A stretch of 64,000 bases of DNA, from NCBI GenBank assembly GCA_949775045.1, contig OX459098.1:19186281-19250280 (forward strand). The letters run 5' to 3'. Made by a program: the position numbers and the translations under genes. This document shows, in pieces, positions 1-10,351 of the stretch (its first letter is position 1; each line of letters opens with the position of its first letter). The notes under the pieces are model-generated. The model was given only the letters and a program-made list of their open reading frames with translations, was not told the DNA's origin and searched no databases. This DNA is from Metridium senile (taxonomy: Eukaryota > Cnidaria > Anthozoa > Actiniaria > Metridiidae).

Positions 1-310
1 AATCAAGAAGCTGGATTAACTTTGTTACCACAAGAATTTATAATCCTAGAAACCGTCATTCAAACATAATTGGATCGAAAATATGTGCGGCTCGTCATGG
101 CCTATGCAAACTGGAAAGAACCTCGACTCCATGCTGCCTTTTTTTAAAATTATTTGAACCCATTTGCTGATTTCGGAGTTGATCATACTTTTACCGTAGT
201 TGAAGATCAACGTAAAGTTTATATATTCGAAGAAAAATTAAAATTTTCTCCCATGGCTGATTTACTACGCGCGAAACTAAATTTGTCACGTGACCGAGTT
301 TCATGCCTTG
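1..310. other. Non-coding, nothing recognised
   Basis: AT-rich sequence with no convincing open frame, RNA gene or repeat. It lies beyond the 3' limit of the LINE fragment that follows on the minus strand, so it may be flanking DNA or an unrecognisable part of that element. Confidence 0.5.
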
Positions 311-931
311 TCAATTAAGGGACTGATTATTTTCATTTGAAGATGTATTAGCATATTCATTCATGCTCGTATCTCTTGTTAGAATTGTTGAAACTTCCAC
401 TTGATCTAATAAATCCTCTTCCTTATCCTGATACATAGGCTGTCCATATCACGAAAACCCACATATACAATCGACCGTAGGATTGTCGAGATAATATTTG
501 AACTGAACGTTAGTAAAACCAACACATTTCGCATGTAACCATATTTTACATACGGAGCTAAGTGTAGCATCCTGATTCGATCGTACACCTTTACCACAAT
601 CCTTGCAAGGATATTTGATATTTCGCTTGGCTACAGGCCCAGGATGTGGATGAACATCACCACACAATACTATGCGATTTAGTTGGAATGTACTAGTTCC
701 CTTCACAGTGTGTAATATTCTTGCAGTAAAATACTTCTTACCCCGATCCTTCGTATGATTTCTTTCGCTCAAACCAGACAGATACTTGCTTTCCTCCCTG
801 ATTATTGCACTTTCATCTTTATCTTTCTCGTTAACAGCAACTATAACGCTGATTAAACCAGAGATGAGTAAGAAAAAAACGAATTTTAGAGAGCGATGAA
901 TAACACATCCGTCCTTCATGCTTGAATACAT
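311..931 (-). pseudogene. LINE (CR1/L2-like) ORF N-terminus with 2A-like motif and PHD-like finger, disabled
   Basis: The minus-strand frame starts at a true ATG (929-931) and runs 160 codons to a TGA at 449-451. It then stays open in the same frame for 45 more codons to 311, which suggests that the TGA is a disabling mutation. Residues 15-33 are strongly hydrophobic. Residues 91-99 read GDVHPHPGP, a degenerate form of the 2A-like GDVxxNPGP motif known near the N-terminus of some CR1/L2-type non-LTR retrotransposon proteins. Residues 107-157 resemble the PHD-like finger that follows it in such proteins: CxxC at 109-112, C128, H133, C136, and C155/C157, with one expected Cys replaced by Ser. 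No reverse transcriptase or endonuclease follows, so this is a 5' fragment. Family assignment is from motif memory; the truncation is seen directly. Confidence 0.6.
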
Positions 932-1401
932 TTTTATTACTAATTACAAATGATCTTTATAATAAGCACATGAACTGAAATGATCTTTATAATAAGCACA
1001 AGCTTTGCCTAATTACTTCGATCTAACAAATTGTGTGTCAAATAACCACGATTTAACTTTGAGAGTATCTCTATGGAGCTGAAATGCTTTGTAGATGTCC
1101 CTTTCTGAACTACAAATTTTATAACGGTGTTGAGGTTTTTAAATCGATAGCTAGGTTTAGAAAACATTGCAAAATTACAAGTGCTTAAAGGTAGCAATAG
1201 TACAGTATGACCGCCATTGTTTGTACTCTATTGATTTCAAACTTTGTTTCAAAAGTTAAATCATTTAACTTAGGTATATGTTAGATATAATGAAAGTGTA
1301 AATTTTTTTGATGCCAGCATGACATCCCATTGGTCACGTGACCAGGTACATAGCCCAGAAAAGCTCGAAATTTCATAGCAAAATGGCGTAGATAGATAGA
1401 G
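932..1401. other. Spacer between two retroelement fragments
   Basis: No coding signal. A short direct duplication is visible near 951-1000, where a stretch beginning atgatctttataataagcac occurs twice. Position 1402 is where gag similarity stops abruptly, so the truncation breakpoint of the Gypsy fragment lies at this edge. Confidence 0.4.
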
Positions 1402-1836
1402 TCACCAGCGTGATGGGTGCACGACTGGTTTTGGGTCGTCAACTAACTGGATGTGGTATTTTTCTCCCCCATCGTCAATAAGACTTCGTGCTTTCGTTAC
1501 AAATTCTTCTAATGGCATATCTCCTTGCTTGAGACATCGAAGTTGAAATCGTGCTAAGATGTGATCGCTTTTTGGCTTGGTATAAGCTTCTAAATGTTGA
1601 AATACAGGGTCAAACTTTAACTCGTCGCCGTCGTTGGCCCACGTGGCTGTGTTGTATATTTCGAGACCTTTATCGCCAATCCATAACCATAAAAATCTTA
1701 CTTTTTTCTGCTCCGCTGATTTTTCCAATGGTCCATCGAATATCAGTTGACATTTTTGCTTGAAAAGTTTATATCTCTTGTGGATATCGCCCGGACTCGA
1801 CCAGTCCTTGGTTGGTGGTGTGAATCTATCCGCCAT
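1402..1836 (-). pseudogene. gag: Truncated Ty3/Gypsy-type Gag
   Basis: Minus-strand frame of 144 residues from the ATG at 1834-1836, chosen over an upstream non-ATG start. The Trp-rich N-terminal half and the later stretch ARFQLRCLKQGDMPLEEFV (about residues 95-113) match the retrotransposon gag/capsid pattern seen in Gypsy-like elements of marine invertebrates. Similarity ends near the C-terminus at PSRW and a stop. There is no zinc knuckle, protease, reverse transcriptase or integrase downstream, so the element is a 5' remnant. The start codon lies about 105 bp downstream of the primer binding site, as expected for a complete 5' leader. Confidence 0.6.
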
Positions 1837-1940
1837 GATTGAAGTCTTGAACTTGAATATCAAAATTTAGCGTCTTGAAAGTGTTGAAACTTGAAATTTG
1901 AACTACTTGTGTGGTAGTATTTTGAGTTGCTTGGATTATG

Positions 1941-1958
1941 CCCACGATCCTGACACCA
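1941..1958 (-). other. Retrotransposon primer binding site, tRNA-Leu type
   Basis: Read on the minus strand this is TGGTGTCAGGATCGTGGG. Its first 11 bases are the exact complement of the 3' end of animal tRNA-Leu (TCCTGACA plus CCA), and the rest is a near match. It sits directly after the putative LTR end and before gag, the canonical position of a primer binding site. Confidence 0.65.
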
Positions 1959-2136
1959 TGTCAAAGTTTAAGGGTTCTTTTATCTGTTTATTCAAGCAAC
2001 TAGAATCATGCTCACCATCATGCTCTCGCGAGCCGTACTGATTATTCAATCAAGTTTGGTCTATGACCATATATGGGGTACATACTACGACAAAATTAAA
2101 CTGACCTTATTGGTATAACATCAGTAAACTACAACA
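1959..2136 (-). repeat. Putative Gypsy 5' LTR
   Basis: Immediately upstream of the primer binding site on the minus strand the sequence ends in TTTGACA, as an LTR should. It contains a TATA-like core (2069-2074) followed about 80 bp later by AATAAA (1987-1992 on the minus strand), the usual U3-to-R order. The outer edge is uncertain: TGTTG at 2132-2136 or TGTTA near 2120 could start the LTR. No second LTR is present in the window. Confidence 0.5.
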
Positions 2137-2230
2137 CTCACGCGTGTGCTGTGTGAGTAATTATAAAGCACGTTGCAGAACACTTCTCTAGTGTTTTAAC
2201 TGCATACAGCCTGGCCTTATTTTCTGAGTC

Positions 2231-2305
2231 GGCCTGGGTCCTACACTATTACTTCCTCTGCAACCACCGAGTTTGGGGAGAAAGTGATAGCGTAGGACCC
2301 AGGCC
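2231..2305. repeat. Short inverted repeat (hairpin or MITE relic)
   Basis: GGCCTGGGTCCTAC at 2231-2244 is exactly inverted at 2292-2305, around a loop of about 47 bp. Weaker complementarity extends outward. It is probably a relic of a foldback MITE. Confidence 0.5.
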
Positions 2306-2902
2306 CTCTTTGAAAATCAGGCTTCTTACAGCACAGCTATTTCTTTTATAAAATATGAATTGGCAAACGTGCGTGTTGTGTACTGATGCGTGATTTCTTA
2401 TAATTATTTTAAAAACATCCTATAACAAACTCTAGGTCGTGATGAAATCTAAGTAGGGATGAAAGTCTGAAATGTCTGTAAAATGTTTCTTTGCTCTTTT
2501 ATAAGATTTAATGTAACGTAACTTTTTAATCTTAATAACTTTGAAAGGTCAATTGCCAAGGCAGATCGCATTAAGATAATCAGGGAGACTTTTAAAGTTG
2601 TTTTTGAGTTGTTTTACGTAACTTTATATGCTCGGTAGCTGGTTATTTATAAATAGTACTATAAAATAATAGTTGTAAGGACAATGAAGGCTTCGATCCT
2701 TTGCAAAAAAAAAATATGTATTGATTTATAATGATATTTTAACAGGATGCTCCTTCACTTTAATGATTTTCAAGAAGGTCCTGTAAACTAATTTTTATGC
2801 ATCATATGATGGAGTTCAAAAGTAGAAGGCAAATTATCGATACAAAATGAGAAAAAAAACCCACAATTATGCAAAAATGTAAAAATTGAATAGCATACTT
2901 AA
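2306..2902. other. Non-coding spacer
   Basis: AT-rich, with several A/T homopolymers and no supported gene. It ends at a TTAA (2899-2902) that abuts the large foldback element. Confidence 0.4.
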
Positions 2903-4077
2903 GAGCCGTTCCACGTAAGCTTCGAGTAATTTCAGAAACGGTCCGATACAACCCCACCTGAAACTTTGCATGGTGAAAGGTAGTCATGAGCAAGTAATCA
3001 TATGGGCATTATTTAGTCGTTTCATTTTAAAGCGGTCACGTGACATCCGTTCAAAGTTTGACCTATTTTCGGCCTAATTTTGCCGTCTGAATTTCGTAAA
3101 TCTCGTGCGGCGTTTTCTCTGCATATTTTGTGATCATATTTACACGGTTTATAGAACATTATTACAGCTTTTGAACAGTATGTTTTATTTTGATATAGCT
3201 TTTTATTTTAATTTTTTATGGATATTTGAAGTAAGAGCATTTTCGGGTGGTTGTGAAAACCGTAATTTTGGTACTTTTCATAATTATTTTTTTCATACAA
3301 GAGTTCTGATTTCCTAATAACTATTTATACCGAAATAAAGAGGAATAGTTGTACTTCAACTCCAATGAAAAACATTTCTGGGCACTTTGCGTTTTGGCTA
3401 CAAAATATCATCGTAAAGTGCAAGAAATATCAAAATCAACAAAATCGATGGACATTATATACATCCACATTACATTGGTTTTAAATCATAAAACATACAT
3501 TAACTGGTTCAAAAGTAATATTAGAATGTAATAAAACGCAAATGCGTCGATGAAAAGATCATTTTCACAGAAAATTTGAGTGTAAACACTATTTTATTAT
3601 ATATACAAATTTGCATTTCACAGCGAGGTCACACGCTTACTCACCTCCACTCCCACGGGATACGGTAGATTGTCGAAAAGCTTCGATTTTGCCAATATAA
3701 TCACCAAGAAAAATAGTTTTTGATTACAATTCAAATTCAATTTAATAAACATGGAAAACTAGCCTTTGAAATCTTGAATATTAAGGGACAATTACTCATG
3801 TAAGCAGTGACCATTACTTTTCTATGTGTTGTAGATTTCATCAGTCTTTATACATCGTGAGTCTTACCTGATTATTCGCTGTAAATCACTGGTGTATATT
3901 TATAATCACATATCCACACTTATTTTTAATTGAAGTTTTATAAGGAATTAAAATGTTTGCTTGTGATTGTGCATGGTCTACGAACATTTCTAATAAAAAC
4001 TTCAGATTTGCATAAATACCGATCTGATTTGATGTGAATGACACTTACCGCTAATGTGTAAGAAGTCGACCTGTTTA

Positions 4078-4927
4078 GGGGTGGACCATTAGAAGTTGGG
4101 GGAGGGGGGGTGGCAATATTTTTGTGTAGGTTATTTTTTTTCGCCGCACGGGTTGTGCAAGATTTTTTTTTCGACCATAGAGGTCTTGCACGTTTTTTTT
4201 TTTTTTTTACAGAATTTTGTTCTCTGAAATTCAAAGCGAAAACAACTGTTTGTGTTTTGGTTAAACTTTTGAAAAGTCCGTTTTTCCGTTTTATTTATTA
4301 GTCCGGTACAAGGCGCAGATACTTCGCAGCGATTTTTTTTACTTTTGGGCGTTTTGTTCACTTTTTGTCGGGAAAACACACCGAGGTCGATTTCAGGGGC
4401 GGATCCAGGATATTGAGAAAGAGGGGGCCGGCCAATTAAAATGGTTCAGTGTCCCATCGACCGCCGAAGGCGGGAGTACCTAGGGGGGTCATTAAAAAAA
4501 AAATAATTAAATTTTTTTTTTTTATTCAACAAAAGGGGGATTTTTGTGTTTTTGATGCCTCAAAGTCTCGGATTTCCGTGTTTTTGATGCCTCAAAGTCT
4601 CGGATTTTCGTGTTTTTGATGCCTCAAAGTCTCGGATTTTTGTGTTTTTGATGTCTTAAAGTATCCCCGGGAGTCTCGGATTTTCGTGCTTTTGATGTCT
4701 CGGAGTCTAGAATTTTTAAATACAATAAATGCATGAGCTGATATATTTCTAGAATCTCAGGCTCGGATTTTAAAATTTTAGCATTTGCTACCCCTCAAGG
4801 TTCTGCACGTTTTTTTTTTTTAGCTTGGCTCTGTGCAGGATTTTTTTTTTTTGGGCGCATTGGCCTTGCACGTTTTTTATTTTGGGAATTGCCACCCCCC
4901 CTCCCCCAACTTCTAATGGTCCACCCC
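4078..4927. mobile_element. Nested 850-bp TIR element, TTA target duplication (PIF/Harbinger-like, non-autonomous)
   Basis: TIRs of about 37 bp begin GGGGTGGACCATTAGAAG (4078 onward, inverted to 4927). TTA flanks both sides (4075-4077, 4928-4930), while the opposite foldback arm has the uninterrupted site with a single TTA (5634-5636, inverted). This proves a 3-bp target duplication. TTA/TWA duplications with G-rich TIRs fit PIF/Harbinger elements. The ends carry internal same-direction repeats of a TTGCACGTTTTTT-type motif next to long T-tracts (about 4155-4215 and 4800-4880). No transposase frame is present. Confidence 0.8.
4546..4710. repeat. 32-bp tandem repeat, 4-5 copies
   Basis: Units start at 4546, 4578, 4610 and 4642 and begin gtgtttttgatgcctcaaag. 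A fourth unit with an insertion and a degenerate fifth unit follow. The repeat lies within the nested TIR element. Confidence 0.85.
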
Positions 4928-5024
4928 TTACTCAAAGGCGGCAAATTTTGAAAAAAAAAATCGTACAACTGATTAAAAATGAATTTGTAAATGTTTATCA
5001 ATATTTTACCTGACGCTCATCGGT

Positions 5025-5541
5025 TAGGTTTTTTTTTTCCCCCCCTCGGGGTTACGCTAACAAGTTGTGCATGTTCACTTCGTGCTCATTGGCTATTTGC
5101 CTCTGAAGGATTTACCTAGATATATATATACAATATATAATTTACCTGCTCTATACAAAATCAATTGATCAACCTCTGTTTTTACTTCAGAACGACACAG
5201 TTGTAACTGCTTCATATGACCCTGGATGTTTTTTTTGTGCAAGATAAAAGAGTAACCATTTTGTCCACAAGTATCTGATCATGCTCAGGTGTGAAACACG
5301 GGCCGCAGTCAGGATATCCCCTATTTTACTAAAACTGCAGGTCGTGCACATCTTCACATTTACCGCTATTTTGTACTTATTTATCTTTTTAACTGGACAT
5401 AAAATGCACGACCAGTGGACGCATTCTATGATTTGGTTCAATTTCAAAGATTGACAATTCCATGCCGACATAAACATCAGATTAAGCACATCGAAGGATG
5501 TAAAGAATATCTAACATAAACCGAACTACGTTGTTTCTGCC
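5025..5541. other. Unpaired central spacer of the foldback element
   Basis: This is the loop between the two arms. The longest frame (minus strand, 5187-5489) resembles nothing I recognise and lacks coding character. No transposase or RNA gene was recognised. Confidence 0.4.
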
Positions 5542-6898
5542 TTCTCCGATGAGCGTCAGGTAAAATACTGATAAACATTTACAAATTCATTTTTAATTGT
5601 ACGATTTTTTTTTTCAAAACTTGCACCTTTGAGTAAACAGGTCGACTTCTTACACATTAGCGGTAAGTGTCATTCACATCAAATCAGATCGGTATTTATG
5701 CAAATCCTGAAGTTTTTATTAGAAATGTTCGTAGACCATGCACAATCACAAGCAAACATTTTAATTCCTTATAAAACTTCAATTAAAAATAAGTGTGGAT
5801 ATGTGATTATAAATATACACCAGTGATTTACAGCGAATAATCAGGTAAGACTCACGATGTATAAAGACTGATGAAATCTACAACACATAGAAAAGTAATG
5901 GTCACTGCTTACATGAGTAATTGTCCCTTAATATTCAAGATTTCAAAGGCTAGTTTTCCATGTTTATTAAATTGAATTTGAATTGTAATCAAAAACTATT
6001 TTTCTTGGTGATTATATTGGCAAAATCGAAGCTTTTCGACAATCTACCGTATCCCGTGGGAGTGGAGGTGAGTAAGCGTGTGACCTCGCTGTGAAATGCA
6101 AATTTGTATATATATAATAAAATAGTGTTTACACTCAAATTTTCTGTGAAAATGATCTTTTCATCGACGCATTTGCGTTTTATTACATTCTAATATTACT
6201 TTTGAACCAGTTAATGTATGTTTTATGATTTAAAACCAATGTAATGTGGATGTATATAATGTCCATCGATTTTGTTGATTTTGATATTTCTTGCACTTTA
6301 CGATGATATTTTGTAGCCAAAACGCAAAGTGCCCAGAAATGTTTTTCATTGGAGTTGAAGTACAACTATTCCTCTTCATTTCGGTATAAATAGTTATTAG
6401 GAAATCAGAACTCTTGTATGAAAAAAATAATTATGAAAAGTACCAAAATTACGGTTTTCACAACTACCCGAAAATGCTCTTACTTCAAATATCCATAAAA
6501 AATTAAAATAAAAAGCTATATCAAAATAAAACATACTGTTCAAAAGCTGTAATAATGTTCTATAAACCGTGTAAATTTGATCACAAAATATGCAGAGAAA
6601 ACGCCGCACGAGATTTACAAACATTACAAATTTTCGAAAATTCAGACGGCAAAATTAGGCCGAAAATAGGTCAAACTTTGAACGGATGTCACGTGACCGC
6701 TTTAAAATGAAACGACTAAATAATGCCCATATGATTACTTGCTCATGACTACCTTTCACCATGCAAAGTTTCAGGTGGGGTTGTATCGGACCATTTCTGA
6801 AATTACTCGAAGCTTACGTGGAACGGCTCTTAAGTAGTTCATTCAGAAAAAAGACTTAAATTGGGAAATTTTTGAAGATTGTTTAACAACGTCACTTA

Positions 6899-8005
6899 GC
6901 AGTCCGGATTATAGCCCCATTTGGCGATATATGTGACGTCACATTCTATTGTCTTTGAATAAACACCGAAACATATGCAAAAATATTCGTATCTTTTTTT
7001 CAAGTCAATGCCGCAGTGTCTCACGGACTGTTTATCCGTGACATTTACCATCAGTTAGAAGCACATAATATTCAAGCTAGTGTGTGACCGTCGTCTGAAA
7101 GGTAAGATCTAATGATTGATAATTTTATTGATGTTGTGTAATTTTCATGAGGTTGTGTATAATTTTCCTGTGTTGTACGATAAATTATCTTGGTCTGTGA
7201 CAAGTTTCTATATGGTAGAGTCCCTATTTCGCCGGTAGAGTTTTTTCAAAGTTTGATAAACGGAGGTCATACTTGACGGCATGTCACGGACTTCAGTAAT
7301 ATTGGCATTTAACCTTTTGCTCGAGGTCTTGTCTTTGTTCTTTTCAAGTTAAGAGGAAAACAACGGATTTATACAAGCTTACTTTTAATGGCACAATTCA
7401 TGACTCGTTTGTGATCTGTTAAACAACGAGAAATTTCAATATTTGTCGTATGAATATCAATTTTATAAAGTTGAGGTGAGCGCGCTCAATGACTCGTCTT
7501 TTCTTTGTGATCCACTGGCTCGAAAGTCGATTGCTATCTCGGGCCATGCATTTATTATGTATGTCTATAAACAAGTATAAGATAAGCTTGCTCCCAATTG
7601 GCATTGGGAGCATAATAATACAACTTTAAGAGCATTTTGTGTATCGAAATGCAAAGACTATGTTTACATGCACTTAACTTCAGTTAATTCTTGGTTTTCG
7701 TTTGACAATCACATTATAGTAGCTAGTTTAATTACATGTAAGTTTTATGTTAAACTTTGCCTTGTATATTGTTCGTAGATTCACGGAGAAACATTTAGAG
7801 ATTCTCAAGCAGTTATGTTGACTCTGTGGCAATCAAATCAAAGATTCAGGCCGAGGTCATGTTTACATAGCTTGATATAGCTTTTTGAATGTTTTGATTC
7901 TGTTCGGACTGGTGACGTATTCGTGACGTATTGCGAAATCCAAGTACGTGATTGGTCCAATCACTAATTAGAAATATCGCCAAATGGGGCTATAATCCGG
8001 ACTGC
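6899..8005. mobile_element. 1.1-kb TIR element with TTA target duplication
   Basis: TIRs of about 33 bp starting GCAGTCCGGATTATAGCCCC (6899 onward) are inverted to 8005. TTA lies directly outside both ends (6896-6898, 8006-8008). There is no transposase frame, so it is non-autonomous. The 3-bp TTA duplication is again compatible with PIF/Harbinger or CACTA-type integration. The interior is AT-rich with GTGACGTA motifs near 7910-7930. Confidence 0.8.
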
Positions 8006-8201
8006 TTAGATTGTTCCATTCTTTAATGGCATGATAGGACAGCCTTTGCTTCCCCCAATTTGTTTGAACTATATTGGTAGTCGATATTCGTTTCCATGCC
8101 TTGTGTTGTGTCCTTGCTCATTCAGTTTGGTGAACTTGAGATTGGAGGATTGCAAATTGTTCTTACATTTCGTGACTCAGAGCTGCTACTCAGTTACAAA
8201 G

Positions 8202-8605
8202 TATTAATATAATAATAATAATGATAATTTAATTCTTAAAAACGCATAATTACATGGTCTCAATGCCTTTTACAATGTAAAATAAATAGAATATAAATAT
8301 CGTTAAAAAAATATATAAATATATAAATATAAATCAATTAATAATGACATAATAAAATATAAAACCAACTTGATGTGTCCATTAGGCTAATGTCAATTGT
8401 CAATATTCTAATATTTTTTAAATAGGATTGTTTTAGTATTCTTTTTAAAGCATTCTAGAGTTTTGATGTTTTTAATTGTATCAGGAAGCGCATTCCACAG
8501 TCTTGGCGCTACAATAGAAAATGATCTCTCGCCGTAAGATTTAGTTCTGGCAATAGGAATTTCTAGCAAGTTATTTGCTGATGATCGCAGCTGTCTTTTT
8601 GACAC
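8202..8605 (-). pseudogene. LINE 3' end: C-terminus of a CR1/L2/jockey-type reverse transcriptase plus 3' UTR
   Basis: A 65-codon minus-strand frame (8605 to 8408) contains YGERSFSIVAPRLWNALP, then a Phe-Lys-rich end. This is the characteristic extreme C-terminus of CR1/L2/jockey-type LINE polyproteins. The frame is open somewhat upstream and then lost. Downstream, the 3' UTR ends in an ATT-rich microsatellite (8202-8232), a common LINE terminus. It is a typical 5'-truncated insertion. Confidence 0.7.
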
Positions 8606-8940
8606 AATGGAACTACGGTTGAAACACAGTAGAAATATATGGAGTCAGTTACTTACCTTTTCGTTATTTATTCCAAACCGGGATTGAATTAATAATTGCA
8701 AATGAGATGCCATGCACCCTTTTTACCGGAAAATCGGTCATTTGAATTTCCCATAGATATCTAGACGGAGTTGATATCGCATAATGTTAAAGATTTGTTG
8801 TTTTGAATTGAGGATGATCCTTGACCATCTATGTTTTTGATTGTACAGTATTTAATATAAACTGAGTCGGCATATGGACGTGCGACGTTGTGTTTTCAGT
8901 GACCTACGTTATATGTCTGATTTCTATTCATATTTATAGT
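8606..8940. other. Spacer, nothing recognised
   Basis: No gene, RNA or clear repeat seen. The first part may be decayed LINE sequence. Confidence 0.4.
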
Positions 8941-9072
8941 TCAACAACAAATTTTCCTCCGCTCTCATTGGTCGAGGGGCGCACGTGACGTGATAGTCCC
9001 CGCCGCGGAGGGATACTATCAGCGCATAGTGCCCGCTCAGCTTTTCGCCCTCTTCGGAAAATTTGTTGTTGA
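8941..9072. repeat. Foldback MITE, hairpin 1
   Basis: TCAACAACAAATTTTCC (8941-8957) is exactly inverted at 9056-9072. Inner complementarity around TGATAGTCCC and GGATACTATCA extends the stem. Confidence 0.75.
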
Positions 9073-9080
9073 GTAATAAA

Positions 9081-9266
9081 AACAATAGAGCAGTTAAAAT
9101 CTCGGGCATAATGCTGTGATAGTTGCCCTTGGAAACTGGATGTTCCTCAAAACTTCATAGTCGCCCTCGAACTGCGTTCTCGGGCGACTATTTGTTTTTT
9201 TGAACATCCAGTTTCCGCGAGCAACTATCACAGCATAATGCCCTCGATTCAACTACTCTATTGTTT
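9081..9266. repeat. Foldback MITE, hairpin 2 with nested inner palindrome
   Basis: AACAATAGAG at 9081 pairs with the end at 9266. Stems of about 45 bp at 9101-9145 and 9201-9246, including GCATAATGCTGTGATAGTTG, are inverted copies. The loop itself holds a second palindrome, ATAGTCGCCCTCGA to TCTCGGGCGACTAT (about 9158-9191). Confidence 0.8.
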
Positions 9267-9429
9267 AAATAGTCTGCGACACAACCGCATCGCACAGAAT
9301 GCCCGGACACATCCGGGTCTTTTCTGCTGTTTGAGCGCGAAGTTCAATCAGGCGAAGAGTATTTAATGAGGTAATTTACAAAGAAAACAGGCCAAAATTG
9401 CTCAACTTCGTGTAATAAAATACATTTTA

Positions 9430-9770
9430 AAAGTTTTTAAAAGGTGATCTGAGTTAGGTAGGGGGTGCAAATAGAAGATGAAATGTTGACTAAACGTTTG
9501 CACTATCAAATGTTTAATAATGTCAATAACTAAGCTTCTCTTTTTTGAGCTCAAATTTGTCAAAAATCGGCATTTTTTGTGGGGAGCCAATATTCCAACT
9601 GTAATTTGTGGGTTTTAATAACAGGTTAAACTTAGGTAGGGGGTGCAAAATTAACATCGTAATCCAAGCAACATTTTGCACCCTTTACTTCTACAAAAAA
9701 CTTTTTAATAAGACTCTCTTTTTTAAGCTGAATATTTGAGCTCATTATCTAAGGCTCTTGTGGCTGACTT
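9430..9770. repeat. Two diverged copies of a repeat of about 180 bp
   Basis: TAGGTAGGGGGTGCAAA occurs at about 9455 and 9633, each followed by a second TTTGCAC/TTGCACCC motif and later by CTCTTTTTTGAGCT or CTCTTTTTTAAGCT. This indicates an old tandem duplication. No coding content. Confidence 0.5.
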
Positions 9771-10165
9771 TAAGTTATGCGGTGTAATAGGTTAAGCTGT
9801 GATTTGTAAAAACTCTAATTAAGTAATCCTACTCCCTTTGTTCTCGTTAATAACTCGGCTTAAGTCGGACAAGTGAAATGATCCTTTTGTCAACCGTTCC
9901 AAACTTTAGCAGTGACATTCCCATGAGAGACGTTCAGACAACCAATCAGAACTATCAATGTCGATAATTTATTCGAATTATGCCTCTTTTGAATAATTTG
10001 CGAGCCTTGAGTAAATGTCCAAAAAGACAATAGAATTCTGTGCGATGGATGTGACGCATACTATAAACTCCAGCTATTTACAGATAGAACTTGTTGGTTT
10101 TAGCCCTTATAATAGGTGCGACAGTGCGATGATCTTGGCAGATTATTTTTAGATTATTTTTACTA
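9771..10165. other. Spacer, nothing recognised
   Basis: AT-rich non-coding DNA without identifiable features up to the pogo-like MITE. Confidence 0.4.
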
Positions 10166-10351
10166 CAGTGGAACCCCGTTAATCCGGCCACGGAAGGTAC
10201 AGCCCAAAGTGGCCGTATTAACGGTGTGGCCGCATAAAGCGGGTATATTTTATAGAAAATGTATGAGCATGCATTTCGTCGGGACCTGAAAAACTGGCCG
10301 CAATAACGGGGTGGCCGTATTAAGCGAGTGGCCGTAAGGCGGGTTCCACTG
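10166..10351. mobile_element. 186-bp pogo/Tigger-like MITE
   Basis: The left TIR is CAGTGGAACCCCGTTAATCC and the right end, read inverted, is CAGTGGAACCCGCCTTACGG. TA dinucleotides flank both ends (10164-10165, 10352-10353). Internal GGCCGTATTAACGG and GGCCGCAATAACGG motifs repeat the TIR theme. CAGTGGAACC-type TIRs with TA duplication are characteristic of pogo/Tigger elements of the Tc1/mariner superfamily. No transposase is encoded. Confidence 0.85.

Larger units (their letters stand above)
2903..6829. mobile_element. Giant foldback element with arms of about 1.2 kb
   Basis: The sequence from 2903 is repeated in inverted orientation ending at 6829; both ends begin GAGCCGTTCCACGTAAGC. The left arm comprises 2903-4077 plus 4928-5024, and the right arm is about 5542-6829. 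The arms are nearly identical, with scattered substitutions and about 16 extra bases in the right arm near 6617-6640. A TTAA flanks both ends (2899-2902, 6830-6833), consistent with TTAA-targeting families such as Kolobok or piggyBac, but since TTAA is palindromic it could also be part of the repeat. No transposase frame is visible; short open frames in the arms are mirror copies of each other and are not genes. The element is interrupted by a nested insertion in the left arm. Confidence 0.8.

Noticed and set aside
3938..5013. Lys-rich and Phe-rich short frames
   Set aside because: Products of A/T homopolymers in the nested TIR element.
2903..6829. Giant palindrome as a chimeric or foldback read artefact
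   Set aside because: The arms differ by point changes, a 16-bp indel and an 850-bp insertion with a target duplication in only one arm.
8924..9109. 61-codon minus-strand frame
   Set aside because: It lies entirely over foldback hairpins and has no domain.
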